NCBI GenBank assembly: GCA_029573725.1
Contig: JAKQDQ010000178.1
Coordinates: 248,001-312,000 of the forward strand
DNA length: 64,000 bases
Source: Verrucomicrobiota bacterium
Lineage (GTDB): Bacteria; Verrucomicrobiota; Verrucomicrobiia; Limisphaerales; JADLHS01
Direction of reading: 5' to 3'
The translations under genes and the position numbers were made by a program. Within the stretch, counting starts at the first letter, position 1; every line of letters starts with the position of its first letter. Of the stretch, positions 23,613 to 32,203 are shown piece after piece. The notes beneath the pieces were generated by a model. That model ran no database searches, was not told where the DNA came from, and saw nothing but the letters and a program-made list of their open reading frames with translations.

Positions 23613-25159
23613 AAACCGCGTTTGATTTGGCGCCCGTCGCCCTGGCGGTGGTGTTGCTGGCAGGATGCCGCACCCAGCCTCCGCACTCGGGCCCTCGCGC
23701 CATCGCCACCGGCCCGGAAGTCAATTACATCAAGTCCTATCCGGCGATTCCGGCCCGGCCGGAAGCGTTGCAGTTTCCGCCCTTTCATTTTCAACCGCCG
23801 CACGCGGCGACCTATCGCGTCCCGCTGACGAGCGGCCCTGTGGCTTACGTGGCGGAAGACCGCGAGCTGCCGCTGGTTACCATTACCTTGTCAGTCCACA
23901 CCGGGGACTGGGTTGAACCGCCGGGCAAGGAGGGTTTGACCGATCTGTGCGGCCAGCTGCTGACGCGCGCCGGCACCGCCCACCGCACCGCCCAGGAGCT
24001 GGACGAGCGGCTGGCCTTTTTGGCGGCAAACCTCTCCTCCAGCATGGGCGGGGCGCAAGGCAGCGTCACCTTGAACCTGCTGTCCAAAGACCTGGACGAG
24101 GGACTGGCAATTTTGCGGGAAGTGCTGACGCAGCCACGGTTTCAGGAAGATCGGCTGGCGCTTTACAAACAACAATCGTTGCAGACGATGAAACAGCGCA
24201 ACGACGAATCCGCGAACATCGAACGCCTGGAGACCGGCTATCTCGCCTACGGTGAGCAATTCTGGGACAATCGCAACGCCACCGCCGCCTCCCTGGCCTC
24301 CGTCACCCGCGAGGACTTGCTCGCCTTCCACCGGCGCTGGTTTTTTCCCTCCAATTTTGTGGTGGCCGCCAGTGGCGACTTCGATCGGGCCACCCTGGTG
24401 ACCAAACTCGAACAGCTCTTTGCCCACTGGCCCTGGACGGATGCTCCGCCACCGCCCATTCCGCAGGCAGTCACCATGGCCCCGGCGGGCATTTATCTGA
24501 TGGACAAGGACGTGAACCAGGGCCGGGTCACCCTGTTGTTGCCGGGCATCATGCGGGACAACCCGGATTATTTCCCGATTCTCATCATGAACGAGATTTT
24601 TGGCGGTGGCGGGTTCACGGCGCGTATTGTGAACCGTGTGCGTTCCGATGAAGGCCTGGCCTACGCCGTGGGCTCCTCGTTTCCCGGCGGCGTGTATTTT
24701 CCATCCTGCTTTCGCGCGAGTTTCCAGTCCAAATCCCGCACCGTGGCGTATGCGCTCTCTCTCATCATCGAGGAAATGAAACGCATGGCGGCTGAACCGG
24801 TGAGCACGGAAGAACTGGAGAACGCCAAGAGTGGCTTCATTGACCGGCTACCGCGCAGTTTTGCCTCCAAAAGTCAGATCGTAGGCATGTTGGCCGGCGA
24901 GGAATTTACGGGTCGCTATCAAACCGATCCGGATTTCTGGCAACACGTCGCCGCGAAAGTTCGCGCGGTGACCAAGGCCGACGTGCAGCGGGTGGCGCAA
25001 CAGTATCTCACTCCGGATCGCCTCGTCATTCTCATTGTCGGCGACAAGGCGGAGATCCTCAAAGGCCATCCCAACCACGCCGTGAAACTGGAGTCCTTGG
25101 GGACAATTCATGACCGCCCGCTCCGCGATCCCTTGACGCTCGAGCCGCTGCACCAGTGA
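23609..25159 (+). CDS. M16-family peptidase-like protein (non-catalytic partner), lipoprotein
   Basis: 516 residues with a lipobox (VVLLAGC, Cys20). It follows the M16 fold, including the C-terminal half with GGGGFTARIVNRVRSDEGLAYAVGSSF and the R/Y-type substrate-grip region, but the zinc motif is missing: the equivalent segment reads GLTDLCGQLLTRAGT with no HxxEH. Such inactive partners pair with an active M16 subunit, here the upstream gene with which it is translationally coupled. Lipidation would hold the pair on a membrane. Confidence 0.87.
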   Translation: MKTAFDLAPVALAVVLLAGCRTQPPHSGPRAIATGPEVNYIKSYPAIPARPEALQFPPFHFQPPHAATYRVPLTSGPVAYVAEDRELPLVTITLSVHTGDWVEPPGKEGLTDLCGQLLTRAGTAHRTAQELDERLAFLAANLSSSMGGAQGSVTLNLLSKDLDEGLAILREVLTQPRFQEDRLALYKQQSLQTMKQRNDESANIERLETGYLAYGEQFWDNRNATAASLASVTREDLLAFHRRWFFPSNFVVAASGDFDRATLVTKLEQLFAHWPWTDAPPPPIPQAVTMAPAGIYLMDKDVNQGRVTLLLPGIMRDNPDYFPILIMNEIFGGGGFTARIVNRVRSDEGLAYAVGSSFPGGVYFPSCFRASFQSKSRTVAYALSLIIEEMKRMAAEPVSTEELENAKSGFIDRLPRSFASKSQIVGMLAGEEFTGRYQTDPDFWQHVAAKVRAVTKADVQRVAQQYLTPDRLVILIVGDKAEILKGHPNHAVKLESLGTIHDRPLRDPLTLEPLHQ

Positions 25160-25755
25160 AACATCGGGATCGTGGCGGCCGGCCATTGCGGGCGCCTGCA
25201 GCCAGTGTGGGCGCTCCTGAGGATAATCGCTCCATCGGCGATTGATCGCCGGCCCGGAACCGAAACGGGAGCGAAAGAGCCCAGACTGCTGTCGTTGGTG
25301 TCCCGGATCAACGGTCCGGCAGGAATTTTTATCCGCCCGCCACTGGGATCAGTTTCGAGTTCCATTACCAGCGCCGTCCACCCTTGAATGTGCCGCTGCC
25401 GGTGCGTTGTGCCGGCGCGCTCCAAAACCCCGGCGGATAATTTGGAATCGCCACTTTCGTCAGGACGGCTCGTGTTCAAAACCAAGACGGCCGGGGGGAT
25501 GACTGACAGGAGACTGTAATGTGTGCCTGGCGATCATTTCCCCACGTCTTCGCTGCGGTGCCGAGTCTCGCTCCGCGCCCGAATTCCGGGGTCGAATTGC
25601 TCCATAGCCCGGGAGTCGGACACCGTGAATGACCCCGCATTTTCTCAATTTTTGATTGAACATCTTCACGATTGTTGCTATAACTCCTCCAGTTCCACCT
25701 GCAAATTGCGATCCGCGATTTCAACCCACCCAAAATCACGTAATCCGTGAAAATC
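25160..25755. other. 596-bp intergenic region
   Basis: Most of this stretch carries no gene I can support. On the minus strand a 125-codon frame (25108-25485) overlaps the end of the M16 gene and has coding-like composition, but I cannot tie it to a family and it lacks a clear ribosome binding site. A promoter for the downstream secreted-protein block is visible at 25656-25684. Confidence 0.4.
25656..25684 (+). promoter_or_regulatory. Sigma-70-like promoter upstream of the secreted-protein block
   Basis: TTGAAC (25656-25661), a 17-bp spacer and TATAAC (25679-25684), matching consensus at four and five of six positions. Predicted start about 25691, leaving a leader of about 65 nt before the ATG at 25756. 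Confidence 0.5.
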
Positions 25756-27363
25756 ATGAAAATCAAATACTGCCTCCACTACGCCAGCCTCGCGCTGGGT
25801 TTAGCCTTGAGCCTTTCCGCTTCCGGCTTGCTCGCTCAAGGATCCGTGTTCACCTACCAGGGCCGCCTCACCGATGGTACCAACCCTGCCAGCGGCTCCT
25901 ACGACATCCGTGCCCAGCTTTACAACCGCGCCATCGCCGGGCAGCCCGGTGATGCCCAGATTGGCGGGACGCTGGAGTTCAGCAATGTGGCCGTGACCAA
26001 TGGCCTGCTGACTCTGTCGCTGGATTTCGGCGCTGGTCCGTTCAATGGCGAAGCCCGCTGGTTGCAACTCGTCGTGCGCACGAACGGCGGCGGGGCGTAC
26101 ACCACGCTAACGCCACGACAGGCATTAACGGCTGCTCCGTATGCGATTCTCTCCGGCAATCTTTCCGGTGCGCTGGCCACTGCGTCGCTGCCTTCCGGTG
26201 GCAACTGGGCGTTGAGCTCCACCCTCACGCTGGACACGAGCACGCTCGCCATTGACCCTATCAACAACCGCGTGGGCATCGGGACCGCCAGCCCGACCTG
26301 GCCTCTGCATCTTTCCGCCGGACAGAGTGTGGCGCGGCTCGATTCTACGGCCAACGTCTTCGGCTCGGTGCTCGAGTTGCGGAACAACACCGCCTCACCC
26401 ATTTATCTGGGTGCGATCAACTTCAACAACGCGGCCAGCACGTATCCCGGCCAGATTGGCTATTTGGGTACGGACGCCTTCAGCTTTCGTACCGCGGGCG
26501 CCGAGCGCATGCACCTGGACAACCGGGGGCAATTGGACGTCACCTCGGCCGATTCTGAGGTCGGTTTGAATGTGCTCACACACTACCTCGGTATTCCTCT
26601 GCCCACAGCGATCCGGGGTACGTGCGATTCGTCGTTTGGTACGGCGGTTTTTGGATCGAGCGCCAACGGCACCGCCATCTACGGAACCAGCGCCAACGGC
26701 CTTGCCGGCAGTTTCTCCGGCGCCGTAAACATCAACTACGCTTCCCCCTTCAACAAGGCACAATTGAGGTTAAGGGACCCGTCAGACACGGGCTGGGTGC
26801 GGTTGCGGTTGCAGACCGGCACGAAACCTTTTTGGGATTTTGCCTTGGGTGGGGAGAACTCATTGCGCTTTTATGCCGACGGCAACGGCGATGTGATGTC
26901 GCTGAACACCAACGGCACGTTGTTTGTGAAAGTACTCACCATCACCGGCGGCGCGGACATTGCCGAGCCGTTCAGAATGTCGGAGGCGAATCTCGCAGAA
27001 GGGTCCGTGGTGGTGATTGACGAAGCCCACCCCGGTCAATTGAAACTCAGTACCGAACCCTATGACCGGCGCGTGGCGGGCGTCATCAGCGGCGCGGGTG
27101 GCGTCAGTCCGGGCTTGAGTCTCCAGCAGAAGGGGCGCGTCGAGGGCGATCAACAGGTGGCTCTGACCGGTCGGGTGTATGTTCAGGCCGACACGAGCAA
27201 TGGCCCGATCAAACCCGGCGATTTGCTGACGACTTCCGCCCAGCCCGGCCATGCGATGAAAGTCACCGACCACGCCCGCGCCCAGGGCGCCATCCTCGGC
27301 AAAGCCATGACGAGTTTGAAAGAGGGCACGGGCTTGGTGCTCGTGCTGGTCACCCTTCAATGA
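25756..27363 (+). CDS. Secreted FTYQGRL-type protein with tail-fibre-like C terminus
   Basis: 535 residues from the ATG at 25756 (a GTG at 25747 is possible). Signal peptide MKIKYCLHYASLALGLALSLSASGLLAQ. Residues about 30-135 form a beta-rich module beginning VFTYQGRLTDGTNPASGSYDIR and ending TPRQALTAAPYAI, which recurs in the protein at 29083-30864. The middle holds phage-fibre-like repeats (VGIGTASPTWPLHL, TAVFGSSANGTAIYGTSANGLAGSF). The C terminus (GGADIAEPFRMSEANLAEGSVVVIDEAHPG ... GRVYVQADTSNGPIKPGDLLTTSAQPGHAMKV) is a conserved domain seen in secreted proteins of Verrucomicrobia and Planctomycetes. Role unknown; extracellular structure or adhesion is inference. Confidence 0.75.
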   Translation: MKIKYCLHYASLALGLALSLSASGLLAQGSVFTYQGRLTDGTNPASGSYDIRAQLYNRAIAGQPGDAQIGGTLEFSNVAVTNGLLTLSLDFGAGPFNGEARWLQLVVRTNGGGAYTTLTPRQALTAAPYAILSGNLSGALATASLPSGGNWALSSTLTLDTSTLAIDPINNRVGIGTASPTWPLHLSAGQSVARLDSTANVFGSVLELRNNTASPIYLGAINFNNAASTYPGQIGYLGTDAFSFRTAGAERMHLDNRGQLDVTSADSEVGLNVLTHYLGIPLPTAIRGTCDSSFGTAVFGSSANGTAIYGTSANGLAGSFSGAVNINYASPFNKAQLRLRDPSDTGWVRLRLQTGTKPFWDFALGGENSLRFYADGNGDVMSLNTNGTLFVKVLTITGGADIAEPFRMSEANLAEGSVVVIDEAHPGQLKLSTEPYDRRVAGVISGAGGVSPGLSLQQKGRVEGDQQVALTGRVYVQADTSNGPIKPGDLLTTSAQPGHAMKVTDHARAQGAILGKAMTSLKEGTGLVLVLVTLQ

Positions 27364-27384
27364 TTCTGCAATCGCACCTTCCTT

Positions 27385-28461
27385 ATGAAATCGCCAACCA
27401 GTCGAGCAGTGAACGGAGTTTATCTCCCGGTTCTGGTCTTGTTGCTGCTTGCGGCTACCCTGAGCAGCCAGGCCCAATACATTGAAATACGTGTCTCGAC
27501 CAAGTTCATCCTCAATGGCTCAAGCCAGCCTCCCACCGGTGGCTATACCACCTCCAACCAGTGGCGTCAGGCCATTGACACCGCCAATGCAGGCAATGCG
27601 CGTTTCGGGCGCGGTTTCCGTTACCAATATCCCAGTTTCGACGGCTCGGTGAACGGTTACTCCCAGTACTACAACCTCGATCAAAGCGAGGCGGTTCCGT
27701 TTGAGTACTCCATCCGCACCAACGCCGCTCAAACCGGATGGCGAGCTGACGCCCTGAATGTCTATATCGTCAACCGCAACCTGGGCCCTGCGGGCAATGA
27801 GTGGTGTGCCGGCTGGGCTTCCAACCCCGAGGACGCGCTAGCCAACTATGCGCCCTACAATACGATGAACGGTCGCATCGCTGTCTTTTGCGCAGGAGTC
27901 CAAGGTGCGCCCGGAAGTGAACTGAGCATCGTCGCGCATGAGTTTGGACACCACATGGGGCTGATCCACACCTGGGCCGATGACCGCGTCGCTGACACAG
28001 TGGTTGACGCTGATCCGACAGTTTGTGAACAACCTGGAGTCCCGGATTGGTGCAGTTGCAAGTTCAACAACACTTTGGCCCGGGCTGCTCAGTTGGGGTG
28101 GTCCGCCGCCGTCTTGCGGGTCGCCACCAATAACATCATGAGTTATCACTGCGACAATGATCTCGACTTCGACTTGACCGAGGGGCAACTCGATCGTTGG
28201 GCCGACATCGCGCGTCGTTACCTGGCCTCGGAAATGACCGGAGTGACGTACTTTGTGGACCGGAACAACGCTCAAGGCGGCAACGATGGATATAGTACCA
28301 ATCCCTATCGTCTGGTGCAGACGGGCGTCACCGCTGCGACGGCAACGAGCGGCAACATAGTCATGATCCGCCCCGGAAATTACGACGAACAATTCACAAT
28401 CTCCAAACCCGTAACGCTGCGTGCCACCCGCTCCGGATGGGTCACCATCGGCAAACCTTGA
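27385..28461 (+). CDS. Secreted metzincin metalloprotease
   Basis: 358 residues with a signal peptide (hydrophobic segment to about residue 30). It contains the metzincin zinc site HEFGHHMGLIH with His185, His189 and His195 and the catalytic Glu186, plus a Met-turn (NIMSYH, Met252) downstream. Several Cys residues (140, 169, 214, 223, 225) fit an extracellular disulfide-bonded fold; pappalysin-like M43 is one possible subgroup. From about residue 285 a new module begins (VTYFVDRNNAQGGNDGYSTNPYRLVQ ... NIVMIRPGNYDEQFTISKPVTLRAT). It looks like the opening strands of a parallel beta-helix, cut short, so the C terminus may be truncated. Confidence 0.75.
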   Translation: MKSPTSRAVNGVYLPVLVLLLLAATLSSQAQYIEIRVSTKFILNGSSQPPTGGYTTSNQWRQAIDTANAGNARFGRGFRYQYPSFDGSVNGYSQYYNLDQSEAVPFEYSIRTNAAQTGWRADALNVYIVNRNLGPAGNEWCAGWASNPEDALANYAPYNTMNGRIAVFCAGVQGAPGSELSIVAHEFGHHMGLIHTWADDRVADTVVDADPTVCEQPGVPDWCSCKFNNTLARAAQLGWSAAVLRVATNNIMSYHCDNDLDFDLTEGQLDRWADIARRYLASEMTGVTYFVDRNNAQGGNDGYSTNPYRLVQTGVTAATATSGNIVMIRPGNYDEQFTISKPVTLRATRSGWVTIGKP

Positions 28462-28475
28462 ACCCAACAACCACT

Positions 28476-29048
28476 ATGAAACCTCCGAATTCCGAACCGC
28501 GAAATCCAAAGAACCCAACAGGAAACGGCGACTTGGCAAACCGGCGAAACGGCGGCCCGATCAGATGGCCCGCGCGCCGTTTCTCTGTCTCTCCGTTTCT
28601 TCGTTTCGGCCTTCTCCTCTGGCTCTCCACCGTCATCTTTCAACCTTCAACCTGCCTCGCTCAATTCTCAATCAACTGGTACACGATTGACGGCGGCGGC
28701 GGGACGAGCACGGGTGGCGTTTATTCCGTCACCGGCACCATCGGCCAGCCGGATGCCGGCGCACTGATGGTCGGTGGCAACTACACCCTGCAAGGCGGTT
28801 TCTGGGCCATCCAAGCCGTGCAGACTCCCGGCGCACCAACACTCACGATCGCGCGCACCACCACCAACACCGTGGCCGTGTGGTGGCCGTCACCTTCTAC
28901 GGGCTGGGTGTTGCAGCAAAACACCAACAGCGTCGCCAGCGTGAACTGGAGCAACGTCACCGACACCCTCCAGGACGACGGCACGACGAAAACCCTCATC
29001 GTCAATCCGCCCACCGGGAATCGGTTCTACCGGCTGTTCAAGCCTTGA
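28476..29048 (+). CDS. Small secreted protein, INWYTIDGGG family
   Basis: 190 residues from the ATG at 28476. After an unusually long, charged leader (about 40 residues of Pro/Asn/Arg) comes a hydrophobic segment ending STCLAQ, then the conserved opening FSINWYTIDGGGGTSTGGVYSVTGTIGQPDAG and GGNYTLQGGFW. This family is frequent in Verrucomicrobia. The final 70 residues (PTLTIARTTTNTVAVWWPSPSTGWVLQQNTN ... GNRFYRLFKP) are an Ig-like C-terminal module related to the end of the large protein at 4366-7761. Function unknown. Confidence 0.65.
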   Translation: MKPPNSEPRNPKNPTGNGDLANRRNGGPIRWPARRFSVSPFLRFGLLLWLSTVIFQPSTCLAQFSINWYTIDGGGGTSTGGVYSVTGTIGQPDAGALMVGGNYTLQGGFWAIQAVQTPGAPTLTIARTTTNTVAVWWPSPSTGWVLQQNTNSVASVNWSNVTDTLQDDGTTKTLIVNPPTGNRFYRLFKP

Positions 29049-29082
29049 TCTCGCTCCTCAGACTTAATCCCAACAAAACATT

Positions 29083-30864
29083 ATGAACACCCGATCCAAA
29101 TCCAGAATCGCAGCAGCCTTGGTTCTGCTCTCAACCCTCATCCCTCAACTCTCAACCTGCCTCGCCCAGGGCACGGCCTTCACTTATCAAGGCCGCCTCA
29201 ATGATGGCTCAACTCCCGCCAACGGCATTTACGATTTGCGATTTACGATTTACGACTCGGCGGGCGGGCCGGGCATCGTCGCGGGGCCGTTGACGAATTC
29301 GCCGGTTGCCGTGAGCAACGGACTGTTCACGGTCACGCTCGATCCGGGCGCGGGCGTGTTCACGGGCGACCCGCGCTGGCTGGAGATTGCCGTGCGCGCC
29401 AGTGGCGGCGGCGCATTCACGCCGCTGACGCCGCGCCAGGCATTGACGGCCACGCCTTACGCAATCACCGCCGGCGGCATCACGGGTGAAATCAACGGCG
29501 GGCAGATTCTTGCCGGCACGATTGCCGGTGCGCAACTGGCTGCGGGTGCGGTCCAGGCCGCAAACATCGCCCCCGGCGCCATCACCGCCGCGCAACTGGC
29601 CAAACCGCCGCGTTCGGGCACGGTGTCATCCGGAGCATTCGCCGTGGACTTCGGCCAGGGGGATTTCGTGGTGGCGTTCAATCCCGCGTTCAGCAACACG
29701 CCCGTCGTCACTTTGGGACTGCAACCGGGATACCCTCCCACTCTGGGGGAACAGGCCGCGCTTTACGTGAAGTCCCGGTCGGCCTCTGGGTTCACCGGCC
29801 GGTTCAGTTCGCCGGCGGCGGTGCAAAAGCTGTCCGAATACGGGGTTCATTCATCCCTGGCGCTGCTGACCAACGGTGCGGTGGCCCTCGCTGCCCAAGG
29901 CACGCCCGCCTGCATCCAATACCTGCGGGGATACTCCACAGGGACCGGTTGGAGCGCGCCGCTCAAACTTTTGCTGGGCCGCGGCGGGCAGGATTACATC
30001 CGGCTGGCCGTGGTCAACGGCCATCCCGCCATCGCGTATCATTCAGTCACCGGTGCGGTGCAATTCATCCGCGCGACCGACGTGGACGGCACGGCGTGGG
30101 GATCCCCCACCGACGTGGTTGCCTCCACCAGCACGAGTTTCTCGTATGTTTCACTCGCGATCGTGAATGGCCATCCCGCCATCGCCTGGTTTGAGTCTCC
30201 CAACTGGGATGTGAAGTATGCCCGCGCCACCGACGCCAACGGCACCGCTTGGGGCGCACCCGTGGCGGTGCAAACGGCGGGCCAGGTCGGACGCACGCTT
30301 TCGCTGGCCGTCGTCAACGGCGCCCCCGCCATCAGCTATGAAGATTTCTCCGCCGGCGCGCTGAAATATATCCGCGCGACCGACGCCGACGGGACGGCGT
30401 GGGGCGCGCCCGTGACGGTGGACGCGACGCAAAGCTGGCAAACCTCGCTGGCCGTGGTGAACGGCCGGCCCGCCATCGGTTACGCCCGGCCCGCCGGCGG
30501 CACGCGGTTCGTGCGCGCCGCCGACGCCAACGGCGCGGCTTGGGGAACGCCCGTGCAGGTGGGCGATTACGGCGCGGACATTTCCCTGCAAGTGGTGAAC
30601 GGCCGACCCGCCATGAGTTTCATCAGCGGACGGTTGCAATACGTGCGGGCCGCGGACGCCGACGGGACGGTGTGGAACTCGCCGGCCCTGTTGGACCCGG
30701 AGGCGAGCGCGGCCGCCGGCACATCCTTGATCGTGCTGCCGACGGGCGTTCCGGCCATCAGCTACTACGGCCAATTCAGTTTCGCCGAACCGTCGGGCAC
30801 ACTGAGGTTGGTCCGTGAACCGCAACTCACCTTCGACATCAACTGGATCGCATTGGAACCCTGA
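29083..30864 (+). CDS. Secreted FTYQGRL-type protein with a repeat propeller
   Basis: 593 residues. A signal peptide (to about STCLAQ) is followed by the same N-terminal module as the 25756 protein (FTYQGRLNDGSTPANGIYDLR to TPRQALTATPYAI). A linker with GQILAGTIAGAQLAAGAVQAANIAPGAITAAQLA leads to about seven repeats of roughly 47 residues from residue 250 onward. Each carries a VVNGHPAIxYxx core and an RATDxDGTAWGxPV tail; five are clear and the first and last are degenerate. Seven such units suggest a seven-bladed beta-propeller. Within the N-terminal module, 29227-29256 is built from the heptamer TTTACGA. Likely cell-surface or extracellular; target unknown. Confidence 0.7.
   Translation: MNTRSKSRIAAALVLLSTLIPQLSTCLAQGTAFTYQGRLNDGSTPANGIYDLRFTIYDSAGGPGIVAGPLTNSPVAVSNGLFTVTLDPGAGVFTGDPRWLEIAVRASGGGAFTPLTPRQALTATPYAITAGGITGEINGGQILAGTIAGAQLAAGAVQAANIAPGAITAAQLAKPPRSGTVSSGAFAVDFGQGDFVVAFNPAFSNTPVVTLGLQPGYPPTLGEQAALYVKSRSASGFTGRFSSPAAVQKLSEYGVHSSLALLTNGAVALAAQGTPACIQYLRGYSTGTGWSAPLKLLLGRGGQDYIRLAVVNGHPAIAYHSVTGAVQFIRATDVDGTAWGSPTDVVASTSTSFSYVSLAIVNGHPAIAWFESPNWDVKYARATDANGTAWGAPVAVQTAGQVGRTLSLAVVNGAPAISYEDFSAGALKYIRATDADGTAWGAPVTVDATQSWQTSLAVVNGRPAIGYARPAGGTRFVRAADANGAAWGTPVQVGDYGADISLQVVNGRPAMSFISGRLQYVRAADADGTVWNSPALLDPEASAAAGTSLIVLPTGVPAISYYGQFSFAEPSGTLRLVREPQLTFDINWIALEP
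29227..29256. repeat. TTTACGA heptamer repeat inside a coding region
   Basis: Four imperfect tandem copies of a TTTACGA/TTTGCGA unit, encoding YDLRFTIYD in the FTYQGRL domain. The same unit occurs in the intergenic tract at 31278-31312. Confidence 0.5.
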
Positions 30865-31195
30865 AGACAAACCCGCTCTGCATGAACAACAAGGCTGCCC
30901 GCGCCGCCACCGATGAATGTTCGTGCTGCTCCCGGCGAACAAGCTTGCCGCGAATCTTGACGCGAGCATAATACAGGGTTGTGGGCTTGATTGGCAGCCA
31001 GCGCGGCGCTTTCCGAAACGCCCTCCGTTTCCGCCGGGGCAAGGCCGGCACGCGCAATGGCTGGCCTGTTTGCGCTCCCGCGCCGCTGGGGAGGTCTTGC
31101 GGTGCGGTTGCGCCGCGGGAAAGCATCACGGGATACAACGGCAGAGGTTTCGCAGGACGTCCGTGAATCCGCCAGTCGCTTAACTGAAATTGCGT
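30865..31195. other. 331-bp interval upstream of tRNA-Arg
   Basis: Between the propeller-protein stop and the tRNA. No gene is supported on either strand; the open frames there are uninterrupted only because of the high GC. I see neither a clear terminator nor a convincing tRNA promoter (a TTGACG at 30957 and CATAAT at 30968 are too close together). Confidence 0.4.
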
Positions 31196-31272
31196 GCGCC
31201 CGTAGCTCAGTTGGATAGAGCATCTGCCTTCTAAGCAGAGGGTCGCGTGTTCGACTCACGCCGGGCGCGCCA
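31196..31272 (+). tRNA. tRNA-Arg (anticodon TCT)
   Basis: 77 nt including an encoded CCA end. Acceptor GCGCCCG (31196-31202) pairs with CGGGCGC (31262-31268); D stem GCTC/GAGC; anticodon stem TCTGC/GCAGA with loop CTTCTAA, so the anticodon is TCT, reading AGA/AGG. The T stem GCGTG/CACGC has loop TTCGACT. All four stems pair fully. Confidence 0.97.
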
Positions 31273-31277
31273 TTCCC

Positions 31278-31312
31278 GTTTACGATTTCAGATTTACGAT
31301 TTACGATTTCCC
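31278..31312. repeat. TTTACGAT tandem repeat after the tRNA
   Basis: Three to four imperfect copies of TTTACGAT immediately downstream of tRNA-Arg. The same motif occurs inside the gene at 29227-29256 and once at 13914-13921. It lies between the tRNA and the start of the DHPS-like gene. Confidence 0.5.
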
Positions 31313-31315
31313 GAA

Positions 31316-32203
31316 GTGCTGCAACTTGAACAACTCGCCGAATTGGCCGCGCAAAACCGGGCGGCGCTTGCTGCCAAGGTAAAGGAATTCTCGCTGGGCG
31401 GAAAAACTTTCACCTTCAATCAGCGGCCCGCGATCATGGGCGTGGTGAATCTCTCCCCCGATTCCTGGTATCGCGAGAGCGTTTGTCTCACAGCCGAAAG
31501 CGCGATTCAACGGAGCCGAACGCTGGCGGCACAGGGCGCGGACATCGTGGACCTCGGCGCGGAATCCACGCTGGCTCAGGCGGCGCGCGTGGAGGCGGCC
31601 GGACAAAATTCCAAGTTGCTGCCCGTCATCAAAGCCTTGCGCGAGGCGAACATTCTCGTGTCCGTCGAGACTTATCAACCTGCCGTCACTCGCGCCTGCC
31701 TCGAAGCCGGCGCGAACGTCCTCAACCTCACGGGTACGCATCGCAACGACGAACTGTTCCGCATGGTTGCCGCCCACGCCGCCGCCGTGATCATCTGTTA
31801 CGTCCAGGGCCGGAACGTCCGCGAGGTCGGCGACTTCGATCTCAACGCCGACCCAATCCCGATGATGCACGATTACTTCGCGCGCCAGATTGAGACCGCG
31901 CAACGCCACGGCGTCGAACGCATCTTCATTGATCCGGGCCTGGGCTTTTACTACCGCAACTTGCAGGACAGCGCCGTCCGTGTGCGGCATCAGATGAAGG
32001 TTTTCCTGAACACGTTTCGCCTGCGCACACTGGGTTTTCCCCTCTGCCATGCCCTGCCCCATGCCTTCGAGAATTTTGGCGAGGAAGTCCGCTGCGCCGA
32101 GCCGTTCTTCGCGGTGCTGGCGTCCCTTGGAAAGACCGATCTGTTCCGCACCCACGAAGTCCCGCGCATCAAGGCCGTGCTCGACACTCTGCGAACTTAC
32201 TGA
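31316..32203 (+). CDS. Dihydropteroate synthase-like protein
   Basis: 295 residues from a GTG at 31316; the frame continues upstream into the tRNA, which cannot be coding. The core IMGVVNLSPDSWY is the DHPS N-terminal signature, followed by GADIVDLGAEST, SVETYQPAVTRACLEAGANVLNLTG, IFIDPGLGFYY and a C-terminal RTHEVPRIKAV that matches the usual R.HDV ending. Differences from canonical FolP, such as NLTGTHR in place of the ND(V/I)xG pterin site and a FYY run after DPGLGF, suggest a diverged homologue with perhaps another pterin-like substrate. If the GTG is wrong, the ATG at 31436 is next. Its stop overlaps the 3' end of the methyltransferase gene by 7 bp. Confidence 0.7.
   Translation: MLQLEQLAELAAQNRAALAAKVKEFSLGGKTFTFNQRPAIMGVVNLSPDSWYRESVCLTAESAIQRSRTLAAQGADIVDLGAESTLAQAARVEAAGQNSKLLPVIKALREANILVSVETYQPAVTRACLEAGANVLNLTGTHRNDELFRMVAAHAAAVIICYVQGRNVREVGDFDLNADPIPMMHDYFARQIETAQRHGVERIFIDPGLGFYYRNLQDSAVRVRHQMKVFLNTFRLRTLGFPLCHALPHAFENFGEEVRCAEPFFAVLASLGKTDLFRTHEVPRIKAVLDTLRTY

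Noticed and set aside
31247-31315. Upstream start of the DHPS-like gene
   Set aside because: The frame runs into the tRNA-Arg gene, and the extra residues come from tRNA sequence and the TTTACGA repeat.
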